This document shows positions 1 to 8,870 of a stretch of DNA of 64,000 nucleotides, in pieces. The notes below the pieces were generated by a model. The model was given only the letters and a program-made list of their open reading frames with translations, was not told where the DNA came from and ran no database searches. The position numbers were made by a program, and so were the translations under genes. How positions within the stretch are numbered: position 1 is the first letter of the stretch; each line of letters opens with the position of its first letter. This DNA is from Pycnococcus provasolii (Eukaryota; Chlorophyta; Pseudoscourfieldiophyceae; Pseudoscourfieldiales): positions 434,001-498,000 of the forward strand of contig CP150579.1 of the NCBI GenBank assembly GCA_049487715.1, read 5' to 3'.

Positions 1-1
1 C

Positions 2-1141
2 GTCGTCGTGCAGCAGCAGCAATCGCCTTCTCGTCCTCCTCCTGAGCAGCAGCAATGTTGCACCCGCAACAACAACTCATGCTGCAGCGTGACGAATCAC
101 GCATATGTCGTCGAGCCAACAACAGCGGCGCCTCGATGCTGCTACACCGACGACGACGACAACAGCAGCACGACGTCATCAACGGAGCTTTTTTTGCACA
201 GTGTCGCTGAACACAGGATTCGTTGCAGCGAGATTGTATTCAAAAGTGGATACATGGGCCCCCAAAACAGGCTAGGCATTGGTGGATACGGCGAAGTGTT
301 CAAGGCAAGCTGGCTTGGCACACCTGTGGCTGTGAAACGACTCTTCGACCATCGCGGCTGTGACTCAACCATAGACTTCGCACACGAGGTGAGTCTGCTG
401 TCACGCCTCCGGCATCCGCACGTCGTGCTGTGGATGGGCGTGATCGTCGAACCTTCGGAGCTCTCGATCGTCATGGAGTACATGGATCGCGGAAGTCTGT
501 CTAGTGTCGTGCATCGAAGGACGCCAGATGGAAAGACGTTCGCCAACACGCTCACAGTTGCCATGAAGATGTCTTGGGTTCACGATATCGTCGAAGGTAT
601 GGCGTACCTTCACGGCCGAGGCATTGTTCATCGCGATCTGACGTCAAATAATGTCCTTCTGAACAAGAAGGGGCAGGCGAAGATCACCGATTTTGGGCTG
701 AGCAAGGTGAAGACGAGCAGACTGTCCCCGCAGAAGCGGCAGCACGGCGCAGCCTACTATTGCGCGCCGGAGGCTCTTGGCAACGATCCCTACGACTACC
801 CGTGTGATGTGTTTTCGTTCGGCGTCATCGTTTGGGAACTCATGCATCGTCAACGACCATTCTACGGGATTGACGTGCACCCGTTCATCGCCATTGTGCA
901 GCGTGAAGGTTCCCGCTTCGTCAGGGGCACGCTCGAGTGGAACGAAGCGGCTATCGCCGGCGTTCCGCAAGTCAAAGATATTGCCCTTCGGTGCTGGCTC
1001 GAAACGTCTAAGGATCGCCCGACATTCCAAGAGCTCGTTGGCGAAGTTCTCTTTGCGCCGCCGTCATCGTTGTCGCCGCCGTCGCAGCAGTCTCCTCCTG
1101 TCAAACCACCGTGCAAAGAATCATCAGCAGAGGAGTCCTGA
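2..1141 (+). CDS. TKL-type protein kinase, 5' end cut by window edge
   Basis: A complete Ser/Thr (tyrosine-kinase-like) kinase domain follows a Gln/Pro/Cys/Asp/Ser-rich low-complexity stretch. Numbering from the GTG at 8: glycine loop GIGGYGEVF near 90-98, catalytic lysine in AVKRL (~110), helix-C glutamate ~127, HRDLTSNN at 208-215, DFG at 228-230, APE at 253-255, and a WxxxxxDRP motif near the C-terminus. HRDLT replaces the more usual HRDLK, so the catalytic-loop lysine is absent. The frame is open to the left edge and the first in-frame ATG (residue 83) lies just before the kinase domain, so the real start is probably outside the window. The C-terminal tail is Pro/Ser-rich. Stop at 1139-1141. 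Substrate and pathway cannot be told from sequence; it could be the cytoplasmic part of a receptor-like kinase such as the one at 40.6-43.9 kb. Confidence 0.85.
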   Translation, partial: VVVQQQQSPSRPPPEQQQCCTRNNNSCCSVTNHAYVVEPTTAAPRCCYTDDDDNSSTTSSTELFLHSVAEHRIRCSEIVFKSGYMGPQNRLGIGGYGEVFKASWLGTPVAVKRLFDHRGCDSTIDFAHEVSLLSRLRHPHVVLWMGVIVEPSELSIVMEYMDRGSLSSVVHRRTPDGKTFANTLTVAMKMSWVHDIVEGMAYLHGRGIVHRDLTSNNVLLNKKGQAKITDFGLSKVKTSRLSPQKRQHGAAYYCAPEALGNDPYDYPCDVFSFGVIVWELMHRQRPFYGIDVHPFIAIVQREGSRFVRGTLEWNEAAIAGVPQVKDIALRCWLETSKDRPTFQELVGEVLFAPPSSLSPPSQQSPPVKPPCKESSAEES

Positions 1142-1681
1142 GGAGGACGTGTAACGGAAAAAATTAAAGCTTTATACTTACTTACTTACAAGATCTTGCC
1201 AACCAACAAAGGTTTAGGGGAGGCCCGAAGTCACACAACAGCTCATCCATGATCCATCCGCCCCAAACAAAAGCAGATGTCCTAACCCCGAATCCATTCC
1301 CCCCGTTCCCGTTCGGGGAGAAGTTCGTTCGGGGATGGAAAACAAATATTCCTTTGCCTCCCTCTCTTGGAGTGACCCGTCCGAGAACCTTCCTGGAAAT
1401 CATCCGCCTTCAATGCCCACGGGTGCTTGCTTGAGCCATCATAACATGGTGGGAAGTCGTTTCTCGGATGTGCCTAACTTCCTTCCTCTGCTCTTATGGT
1501 GTTTGTATGGTGTTTACGGGTATGTATCTGGGTTAGTAGCAGCACCTTCTCTTCTTCGTGGGCTTCTCTTCTCATCTGGCTATCTGTTGCAACGGTTTTC
1601 TTTCACCTTAGTGGTGGTTCGTTCATCACGCACTTCAAAAGCCTTTCAGTCTTTCTTTCAGTCTTGAAGTAGTCTTGAAGT
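1142..1681. other. Intergenic, no convincing gene
   Basis: About 540 bases between the kinase and the next start codon. An AATTAAAGC motif just after the kinase stop (around 1160) is a plausible polyadenylation region. Small open frames occur, but they have neither domains nor coding character. A CCCCGAAT motif near 1288 recurs at other intergenic sites in the window. Confidence 0.5.
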
Positions 1682-2605
1682 ATGGCGGTCTTTCGTATGA
1701 GTCGCGTTCTTCTCAGCAGTGCCCTCTTTGTAGGAATCAGCAGCAGTTCTGTTGTCGCAGCAGACGAAAGCATGAACCTCGCTTCGTTCGGGTGCACGCT
1801 CATGCGCCAGAAGATGCCCGCAATCACGGAATCCGTCTCAGACGAGTGCCGCGCGCTTCTCGACAACGCCCTGCTCAAGCCCCTCTCATCCTCAGCTGGA
1901 CACACGCCGGCTACCACGTACGTGCTCACACCCGAAGACACGAAGCTCATCTGCGACGACAAGACGTGCTCGTCGCAAATCGTGCTCGCGAAGAAACTCA
2001 TGAACGAGACGGGATGTCTGCTGGAAATCGCCACGAAGCGCGCGGAGGCGGCGGTGGAAAAACGTGCGTCTCAGGCGCGCATGACCACCGACCAGTTCAA
2101 GGCGTACCTCGTCGACTCCGCCAGGCAGGCTGGCAAACCCATCCCCACGCTCGGTGCCATGGCGGCGAGGTACGCGAAGCAGCTCGTTGGAAGCAATCCC
2201 CTGCTTCGCCTCGACTCGGGCTGGGCGTGCGCGATGAGCGAGGATGGCAAGGAGCGCTGCGCGTCCAAGTACTCGCGCGAGGTGACTGCTCTGAAGTCGA
2301 CCCCTCTCGACCCGACGCCGGAGGATGCGGTCAAGTCGCTGTGCGGTCGCCTCGAAAAGGGCGGGTGCTGCCTTGCGGGAGGAAAGTTCAACGAGCTCTC
2401 GAATGGCGTCACATTCCTCTCGGGCATGATGTATTCCAAGGGTGCGGCGCCAACTGCCATGCAGCAGATGAACGCGACGGCGATTGGAAACATGACATAC
2501 GTGGACGTGTGCGCGGCGTTTGACGTCAAGGTTCCGTCGATGGGATGCAAGCCCAACAACTACGGCGTTGGCGCTGCTGTTCCTCCCGCGGATCTTGGCA
2601 ACTAA
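1682..2605 (+). CDS. Secreted Cys-containing protein of unknown function
   Basis: 307 residues from an ATG. The N-terminus is a clear signal peptide: a short basic start, hydrophobic core LLSSALFVGI, then SSSSVVAADE with a probable cleavage site after VAA. The mature part is about 280 residues, with scattered cysteines (for example GCTLM, DECRAL, DDKTCSS, GGCCLAGG, SMGCKP) that could form disulfides outside the cell or in the endomembrane lumen. It has no transmembrane segment after the signal, no catalytic motif I recognise, and ends in a Pro/Gly-rich tail. The codon pattern (G/C-ending) matches the neighbouring genes. I do not recognise the family. Confidence 0.7.
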   Translation: MAVFRMSRVLLSSALFVGISSSSVVAADESMNLASFGCTLMRQKMPAITESVSDECRALLDNALLKPLSSSAGHTPATTYVLTPEDTKLICDDKTCSSQIVLAKKLMNETGCLLEIATKRAEAAVEKRASQARMTTDQFKAYLVDSARQAGKPIPTLGAMAARYAKQLVGSNPLLRLDSGWACAMSEDGKERCASKYSREVTALKSTPLDPTPEDAVKSLCGRLEKGGCCLAGGKFNELSNGVTFLSGMMYSKGAAPTAMQQMNATAIGNMTYVDVCAAFDVKVPSMGCKPNNYGVGAAVPPADLGN

Positions 2606-2749
2606 AAGGCCTTTGTAAGGCGAGCGAAGTTGTGGCGGAAAACAAATCAAAAGACGGAGACAGATACAGGGAGTGTCCTAAGAGTTGCCGCGTTGGAGAC
2701 GAAGAGTGAAAGAAGCGACGCGTACTTTCTGTAACCACAAACCTTACAC

Positions 2750-3130
2750 CTAGACGCTGTTGTCCTCCTGTCCGTCACCGTGCATGGAGTACCTCGGTCG
2801 TGGCGGTGACACGACGACGATCGAGAACGGCATGGCTTCTCCAGGTGCGTAGAACTGCACGGCTGTTGGCGTTTTCTTCTGCAGCTGCATTTCTTGCACA
2901 GCCTCCTCGGCGACTTCAGCGACTCCTGGCTGTGTTGGTAGGCGAGGAGGTGTCTGCTGCGTTTGCTGCAGTTCGACGTCGTACGATGCCGCCCTCGGTG
3001 TTTGTACGGCTGATATCTTCAAGAACTTCGCGAGTGCACCCACGCATACTAGAAAGCCGACGCACACGGCGAAGATGACGACGAGCTGCAGTTGTCGTGA
3101 GGCGAGAAAGGTCTGCTCGAGGTTCACCAT
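2750..3130 (-). CDS. Small single-pass membrane protein, unknown
   Basis: 126 residues from the ATG at 3130 (the frame is open a little further up but has no earlier ATG). There is one strong hydrophobic helix at about residues 15-38 (LQLVVIFAVCVGFLVCVGAL), preceded by a short N-terminus and followed by a Lys (AKFLK). A Gln/Pro-rich tail of some 85 residues follows. The layout fits a signal-anchored or N-out membrane protein. No family is recognised. It is convergent with the secreted protein at 1682-2605, leaving 144 bases between the stops. Confidence 0.5.
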   Translation of the reverse strand: MVNLEQTFLASRQLQLVVIFAVCVGFLVCVGALAKFLKISAVQTPRAASYDVELQQTQQTPPRLPTQPGVAEVAEEAVQEMQLQKKTPTAVQFYAPGEAMPFSIVVVSPPRPRYSMHGDGQEDNSV

Positions 3131-3185
3131 GACTTGGATGTTGTGCCGAGAATCAGTCCTGAGGTGCAATCACCGAAGTCGATGA

Positions 3186-3215
3186 CAAGGCAAGGCAAGG
3201 CAAGGCAAGGCAAGG
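3186..3215. repeat. (CAAGG)6 microsatellite
   Basis: Six exact CAAGG units, about 55 bases upstream of the start codon at 3130 on the minus strand. Confidence 0.9.
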
Positions 3216-3404
3216 CGTGTGTGCGAAGAAACGTGTGAGTAACGCCAACACCCACACAGCACTTTGTTTTCTGCAGTACGTGTGCGGAGGACAGGCCGTT
3301 CCTAAACCACCAAGAGAATCACGCCGTGCACCTTACAGCAAGGAACCACCCGACTAAAATAAAATGGTAGTTCAAGTGACCTAACCTTAAGTCGTGAATG
3401 ACGG

Positions 3405-3443
3405 AATGATGGAGATGAATGATGGAGATGAATGATGGAGATG
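3405..3443. repeat. 13-bp tandem repeat x3
   Basis: Three exact adjacent copies of AATGATGGAGATG. Confidence 0.9.
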
Positions 3444-4091
3444 AAAGTTAATCAAGAAGGCGCGAAACAACAAACAAGAAGAAGAAGAAAAACGCGGAGG
3501 CTCACTCACTCACCTATCGTAGAATAAGAGCTTCACGGACTGACGGATGGAGTAAAAAGGGAGTTTTACCGCCTAGGATGGTGAACCGCCCGGCCGGCGG
3601 GCAGCCCCCCGGGACCCGTGTGAGTCACATACGTCACTCACGTCACTCAGGTCAGATTCCCTGGTTCTGACTTAAGCCTTTACGTGTCGGAACTCGGCAA
3701 TTTTAATTGCAGAACGCCAGGAATTGGTGGAGGGAGGGAGGGAGACGGAACGGCGAGGACACCTCCCTGAGGGGAACTCCTGAACTATGTATGCCACTTT
3801 TCGTCCCCCCTTCGGCCCCTTGCAAGTTGCAAGGGAGGGAGGGATTGGGCGGGATGGATGGACTGGCCAGCGGCCAACAGGTTGCAGGGGAGGGGAGGGG
3901 ATCCCACGCTGCCCCTTGACCACCTTTATCGCATTGGTGGTGGTGGATAAATCACATTCTTTTTCGTTTTTCGTTTTTACCATGGAAAAGAACATACGTT
4001 TATGTCCGCAACCACCTAACTTACAGTACTTTTCATAGGTAAAGTTTACCGTAAGTTTACCACAAAGAAAGGTTTGTTAGGCCCCTCCTCC

Positions 4092-4658
4092 CTAAATTCG
4101 CGAAATCTGGGGCGAAAATGAGGGACTCTGTAACATGCTTTGAAGTTGCTCGAGAAGTAGCTGCGCCTTGCTTGAAATAGCGACTTCCTCGACGGCGCGC
4201 TTGAGCGCAGCTCGCCGCGCTTCGAAGGCTTTTTTCGATACGCGCGCGGCTTTCACACGCTCGCACAGTCGCACTGCCGTGCGGTCGATCGCAGTGTGCG
4301 CGTTGCGCACGTCAACGACGACGACGCATATCTCCGGCGACGACGCTAGCAGCGCCTCGATCATGCGCGCGCACCGGCGTGCACCATCACGCATGCATGC
4401 AAACTGAATAAACCTTGCGCCTGGCGGCGCCATCAGCGCGTTGAGGCGCTGACGATGAGCCGCGGTGGCACTCTTGCCGACCAAGCGGTTCCAGACGGTA
4501 GGAATTTCCGCCGGGCGTAACCGGCTGTCAGCTTTAACTAACGCCATGCCCAATGAAGTGCAGAGAAGCGGCTCCAAGCCGTGCCGCACCCCCCCAAGGA
4601 CCACAAGATGTACGGACCCATGCGTGAGCGGATTGTCTCGGGCCCGTTTTTTTGCCAT
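4092..4658 (-). pseudogene. Non-LTR retrotransposon reverse transcriptase fragment
   Basis: About 188 residues from the ATG at 4658. The order of motifs matches the N-terminal half of LINE-type reverse transcriptases: a hydrophobic segment, then LRPAEIPTVWNRLVGK (the element-typical 'LRPIaigevwRRLvgK' block), about 55 residues, then CVVVVDVRNAHTAIDR, which corresponds to RT motif A (family usually DvrNAFNsvdR). Motif B, the YxDD motif and the endonuclease are absent; a charged Ala/Arg/Lys helix follows instead. It is therefore a truncated relic, or a small host gene built from one, because the frame is intact with an ATG. It is divergent from the Kish gene, 129 bases apart. Family assignment rests on two motif blocks in the correct order and spacing. 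Confidence 0.55.
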
Positions 4659-4716
4659 CTTACGGTTGCGTTCTACGATGCATCCCCAAATAGCCCAACT
4701 TGTGAACGCAAGTTTG

Positions 4717-4723
4717 TATAAAA
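4717..4723 (+). promoter_or_regulatory. Candidate TATA box for the Kish gene
   Basis: TATAAAA lies 64 bases before the ATG at 4788, in the 129-base gap between divergent genes. A match this short can occur by chance. Confidence 0.35.
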
Positions 4724-4787
4724 CGTCTTGCACTTGTTCGCTCTTCTTCGCCCCTCGTTCTCCATTCTCGTCTCCCCGGGAAGAAGA

Positions 4788-5000
4788 ATGTCCGCGCTGT
4801 TCGACCTCCCGAGCTTCCTGACTGTGCTTTTATTGTCTGTGACGACGTGCACGTTCGTCAAACTACGCGCGCCCAGCTTGCTGGCGACGACGACAGGCAT
4901 ACGTGGACTGCTGTGGAAACTCGCGCGCATCGGGGAACGCCTCTCGCCGTGGGTAGCTTTGTCGTGCATATCCATGGGAATCTACGGAACCTTCTTCTGA
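4788..5000 (+). CDS. Kish / TMEM167 family small Golgi membrane protein
   Basis: 70 residues, the usual family length (about 72 in animals). It begins MSALFDLPSFLTVLLL, continues with RAPSLL and GLLWKLARIGERLSPW, and ends with a second hydrophobic segment. The KxARIGERxSPxVAxxC block is diagnostic of Kish/TMEM167. Two membrane helices flank a short loop. In animals and fungi the family acts in the early secretory pathway/Golgi; the exact biochemical role is not settled. I chose the ATG at 4788 over the non-ATG upstream extension because it matches the family N-terminus. Confidence 0.9.
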   Translation: MSALFDLPSFLTVLLLSVTTCTFVKLRAPSLLATTTGIRGLLWKLARIGERLSPWVALSCISMGIYGTFF

Positions 5001-5143
5001 GTGAGTTTTTGCGAGAACTCCCAGCCTGCTTTCTTCTTCTGCTTCTTCGTTCTTGTTTTCTTTGTTTTTTTTTTCAGATTTTTGGTTTTTGGTTTTTTTA
5101 TCAGCTTATTTGTATATTTTGTGTATTTTCCGCACAGAATAGG

Positions 5144-6832
5144 ATGGATTGGGAGGAGGAGGAGGAGTGTCCGCGTATTTCAAACAACGACCGTCATGAT
5201 CACGAAGCGGCGGCGGCGGCGGCGGCGGCATCGGCAGCCTCTGAAGGCGCTGAAGACGCCGATGCCGCGCAACAAAATCAACAGGTCGTTCACGCCATCG
5301 CAGATCAGCCGCCTCCCGAGCCAAGAGAACACGGAGGGTCGTTTGCCGCGTACATGTCCAACAAAATTCAAAAGCTTCAGCAGCAGAATGCCGAAGACTC
5401 CACGATGTACCACACGTCCAACATCTTCCAGGGACTTAGCATAATGGTGAACGGGTGGACGTCGCCACCTTCCACGGACATACGCAGAATCGTACTCGAG
5501 CACGGCGGCGATTTCCTCAACTACAACACAACAAGCAGCCGAGTCACGCACGTCGTTGCCACAAACCTACCAGACGCTAAACTCCGCCTTCTCTCCAAGG
5601 GAAACCCGCCAGCGTACGTCACCCCCGGCTGGATCGTCGACAGCGCCAACGCGAAAACATTACTCCCAATAAGCAGATATCTGCTCATGGAGACGAGACG
5701 GACTGGCGCGCTGGTTGGAAATCAGCAAGAAATCACGCGCATGTTTGCAGTTTCAGACGCACAAAGCAACGCCACGGCATTCGCCAACGCCGCCGCAGCA
5801 CTTGCAAGGCAAGTCACCACCAGTGCTGGCGCCGCCGCAAGGTCGAGACGCGTCACACTCTGCGTGGGAGTATCACAAGCGGAGGCGGAGACGCCCACCG
5901 CTATTGCACACGTTCCAGTGGCGTCGTCAATCATTGGAAATCAGGCGCAGCTTGCACGCGTGCTCGTCTGCACGCTCACAAGGCTTTGCGTTCTTGAGGG
6001 AAGTGAGAACGTACAAATGCGTGCATGGCTTCGCGTCGTCGTACCTTCCACATCTACAACCTCAGCACCCACCGCCGCCGCCGCCCCGCCACTGCACCAC
6101 CACCACCACCAACAACAACACCAACACGCCGCAGCATCAACGGCGAATGATTCGTCGAACAACAATAACATCGTCGCCCTGCCACCCATGTCCGAGCTTG
6201 ACCCGAGCGTGCTCGATGCTCTGCCTCTGACTATGCGTCGCGAGATTCAGCAAGCTTACGAGTCCTCGCGCAGAGGAGCACAACGCGTGCTCGGGGCTAG
6301 TGGGGGTGGTCTGCTTGCAATGACGCGTGCCATTTCAGCAGCTCCGTCGAGAAAGCGCCAGCGCACGACACCGCCGCGGCCAGCCGCGCCCTTTCCATGG
6401 AGGCAGCTCGAATCGCCACCTGACAAGCAGCAGCAGCAGCAGCAGCAGCAGTCGCCCCCACCTCCACAGCCACAACCACCTGGTCCAATCCACAATGAAG
6501 ATTTCCTGCTTGAGCAAGATCTCGAATCGCTCGTTGCGTGCACGGTGAACGGCGAGTCGCCGTCACAGGATCTGTGCAAGCGAATTGCATCTCGCGCAAC
6601 CAAACGAAGCGCATGCTGGGATGGCATCGACACGTGCTACCGTGTGCTCTGCGCTCTCGCGCGAGCGCACGCCGCCCTTTCCGCTCGGGGCGCGTCACCG
6701 GAGTGCGTTGGCTATGTGGTGGCCGCGGAACGTGAGGTGAATCTTGCAGCCTCGGAAGCTCTCGGAGGACGACGGCTGAAGCTTCCATCACTTGAGCCGA
6801 TGTGCGCCGCGGAGAGCGGCGATTTCGTGTAA
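5144..6832 (+). CDS. REV1-like BRCT + ubiquitin-binding-motif protein lacking a polymerase domain
   Basis: 562 residues from the ATG at 5144. After an acidic, Ala-rich N-terminus there is a single BRCT domain (about residues 100-190) of the REV1 type: a preceding helix, FQGLSIMVNGWTSPPSTDIR, HGGDFLNYN, THVVATNLPDAK and PGWIVDSANA. A His/Gln/Ala-rich linker follows. Next is a ubiquitin-binding motif (UBM-like) at about 350-370, SVLDALPLTMRREIQQAY, with the conserved LP and basic/acidic pattern. A helical C-terminal region with CWDGIDTCYRVL may correspond to the REV1 C-terminal interaction domain. REV1 proteins normally carry a Y-family dCMP transferase between these parts; none of its catalytic motifs are here. 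Codon use matches the neighbours. It probably acts as a scaffold in translesion synthesis, if it is a true REV1 relative. It contains poly-Gln at 6428-6451. Confidence 0.7.
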   Translation: MDWEEEEECPRISNNDRHDHEAAAAAAAASAASEGAEDADAAQQNQQVVHAIADQPPPEPREHGGSFAAYMSNKIQKLQQQNAEDSTMYHTSNIFQGLSIMVNGWTSPPSTDIRRIVLEHGGDFLNYNTTSSRVTHVVATNLPDAKLRLLSKGNPPAYVTPGWIVDSANAKTLLPISRYLLMETRRTGALVGNQQEITRMFAVSDAQSNATAFANAAAALARQVTTSAGAAARSRRVTLCVGVSQAEAETPTAIAHVPVASSIIGNQAQLARVLVCTLTRLCVLEGSENVQMRAWLRVVVPSTSTTSAPTAAAAPPLHHHHHQQQHQHAAASTANDSSNNNNIVALPPMSELDPSVLDALPLTMRREIQQAYESSRRGAQRVLGASGGGLLAMTRAISAAPSRKRQRTTPPRPAAPFPWRQLESPPDKQQQQQQQQSPPPPQPQPPGPIHNEDFLLEQDLESLVACTVNGESPSQDLCKRIASRATKRSACWDGIDTCYRVLCALARAHAALSARGASPECVGYVVAAEREVNLAASEALGGRRLKLPSLEPMCAAESGDFV

Positions 6833-7016
6833 AATGACTCTTTTTTTTTCCATAAGAACGGTAATGGAATGTACTCAACTTCGTCCAAGCGGGTCGTCCA
6901 TTCACACCATTCACATATACCTATCAGCAGCGCATTTTTGTTCATGGCGCCAGTGATTTTGAAGCTACTATCAGGCTTGCTTTTCGTTAGAAAGAAAATA
7001 GAGAAAAAAAAATGGT

Positions 7017-8870
7017 TTACAAATGTGTCACCACCTTTACCTGCTGCAGTGCGAAGCTCGTCTGGCCGAGAGACCAGGACTGTTCGCTGGAAGGCTCCAT
7101 TGGATGGCCAGACCTCGTGCCTGCCGCGCCCTCGAAGCTCGGTGGCTCGAAATCGCACTCGAAGCCGATGCGCACTTCGTGGCGAATATAGGGAATCAGC
7201 GGAATGCGGCGTGGGCCCTGAGCACGAGGAGGCAAGCGGCGCTTGTACGGAATGCCGAAGCTGGCGCCAGCTATCGAAGAAGCCTCGCTCGCGGAGTCGT
7301 TGTCGTCGTCGTCGTCGTCACTGTCGCCGTCGTTGTTGCCGTTGTCCTTGCCGTGACCACGACTGCCGGCGGTAATTGCCGACCGCAGCCCGTAGCGTGA
7401 ATTATCTGCGCTGCGAACGTACACATTCTTCGCTTGACCTCCTGCGGTGGCATGCCAGCGTATCGCACCACGTCGATCGACGTAGTCGTACGTTGCAGCG
7501 CAACTTAGGCTGAGCCCACCGACGAGGTTCAGAGGGATGCTCTGCACCTCCACCTCCGAGTCGAAGGGTGTCCATCGAAGTTTTCTCCACCAAGTCCACG
7601 GGCGGATGGTGCGCCGTCCCAGGTTCCACAGCTTGCCGACGAGGCTTTTTCTCGGTGGCGGCGTGTGCGGCTCCCACATCGGCGGCTTCAGCTGCACCGA
7701 CCAAGCCTCCGTGGTGATGCCCGTGTGCATGCGCATGAGCTGCTCCACCGGGTCGCGCGCGTTCGTCGAGAATATGCGTCGCTCGTTTTTCTTGCACACG
7801 AGAATGTTCCGCCGGTGTAGCTGCCTCGCACGTGTCACGTCACACACGACGTCCGCGGATCCAAGCTTTCCCAAATGTTTCTTCACCTTGCAGATGAGCC
7901 GCGGTTTCATGCGCACCTGCACCGTCTGGCGCAGAATCTCCCAAGGGTCTTCCATGGATGACGAGACGTCCGTTGAGGTATCCACGCTCGAGTCGTCGTC
8001 GTACGAGTTGTCCACCGACGCGATGGGGTTGTCGTCGTGCAGCGTAGGTGGCGGCGGCGCCTGCACTGTTGTCGGTTGTTTCGTCGGCGACTCCTGGAAG
8101 ATGAATCCTTCCGTCTGCTGCTGCTGCAGGAGCTGTTCTTGCTGCTCCAGCGTTGGTTGTTGTTGAAAGCTGCTTGCCGGCGTTGTGATAACTTCGTCCA
8201 TGGATATGGACGACTGAGGCGAGTTTGAGGACAGCGTTTCTTGCGTCACAAGCGGCGAGTCTCGCTCTCGCGACGTTGATATGTGCTCTTGCGAGCCGAC
8301 TGTGTTTGTTGTTGTTGTTGTTGTTGTTGTTGGCTCGCTTGAAGTGTGCATAGCTTTCGGCGTTTCGTTGCCAATCGTCGCATCTGTCTGGCTCTGCGTC
8401 ATGTAAGCAGACGGGTTCGGCGAGTTCGAGAGAGTTTCTGCGTACGCGGACGTGAGCGCCGCGCCTGCATACGGCGACGAAATGCCAGTCTGTCCAGAGG
8501 AAGGCGTAACGTTGAGAGGAGGAGGTGCCGTCCCTGAGGTCGCGAGAGGGCTCAACCCCGGCGCATCAGAGTTGGTCGGAGTCTCCACCGCCGAGTTGAC
8601 GACAATGTCGTCTAACACGTCGTTCACCAGTTGAGACACGCCTGAAAGAGACTGAGACTGAGACGGCGACGGCGACGCGCCTGAAAGGGAAGGAGAGCCT
8701 AACCCCTCCCCCAATGAGCCTAACCCGTCCAAGGGTGACATTGACGTTGACGGCACGGATGAGGAAGGAGGCACAGGAGATACAGGAGGATTATGAGCCG
8801 AAGGATGAGGATGAGGCGACTCCATGGATGGAGAGTCATCTTCCCCTGGAGGAGAAGGCAAGACCGCCAT
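7017..8870 (-). CDS. Large low-complexity protein with a conserved-looking C-terminal domain, unknown
   Basis: 617 residues from the ATG at 8870. The first ~340 residues are Pro/Ser/Thr/Gln-rich, with poly-Thr at 8311-8333 and a Gln run near 8120-8165. From about residue 380 (DPWEILRQTVQVRMKPRL) the sequence becomes ordered: Trp/Arg-rich (RPWTWWRKLRWTPF), then alternating polar/hydrophobic strands (EVEVQSIPLNLVGGLSLSCA), an acidic Asp run, and strands at the end (RHEVRIGFECDFEP). The pattern suggests a beta-rich domain, possibly associated with a membrane or lipid, but I do not recognise the family. The frame stays open upstream to 9074 without an ATG. A strong acceptor-like TTTTTGTTTTTCAG on the minus strand ends near 8924, so a 5' exon and an N-terminus longer than given are possible. 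Confidence 0.6.
   Translation of the reverse strand: MAVLPSPPGEDDSPSMESPHPHPSAHNPPVSPVPPSSSVPSTSMSPLDGLGSLGEGLGSPSLSGASPSPSQSQSLSGVSQLVNDVLDDIVVNSAVETPTNSDAPGLSPLATSGTAPPPLNVTPSSGQTGISSPYAGAALTSAYAETLSNSPNPSAYMTQSQTDATIGNETPKAMHTSSEPTTTTTTTTNTVGSQEHISTSRERDSPLVTQETLSSNSPQSSISMDEVITTPASSFQQQPTLEQQEQLLQQQQTEGFIFQESPTKQPTTVQAPPPPTLHDDNPIASVDNSYDDDSSVDTSTDVSSSMEDPWEILRQTVQVRMKPRLICKVKKHLGKLGSADVVCDVTRARQLHRRNILVCKKNERRIFSTNARDPVEQLMRMHTGITTEAWSVQLKPPMWEPHTPPPRKSLVGKLWNLGRRTIRPWTWWRKLRWTPFDSEVEVQSIPLNLVGGLSLSCAATYDYVDRRGAIRWHATAGGQAKNVYVRSADNSRYGLRSAITAGSRGHGKDNGNNDGDSDDDDDDNDSASEASSIAGASFGIPYKRRLPPRAQGPRRIPLIPYIRHEVRIGFECDFEPPSFEGAAGTRSGHPMEPSSEQSWSLGQTSFALQQVKVVTHL

Larger units (their letters stand above)
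3131..4091. other. Intergenic with short tandem repeats
   Basis: A 960-base gap. It holds six units of CAAGG (3186-3215) and three exact 13-bp units of AATGATGGAGATG (3405-3443). A GC-rich near-palindrome lies around 3585-3602. No open frame here has coding character. Confidence 0.5.

Noticed and set aside
1335-1667. 110-codon ATG frame after the first kinase
   Set aside because: Irregular codon use, no domain, and its end abuts the next gene's 5' region; likely untranslated sequence.
3186-3443. CRISPR-like repeats
   Set aside because: The units are adjacent tandem repeats without unique spacers, and the genome is eukaryotic.
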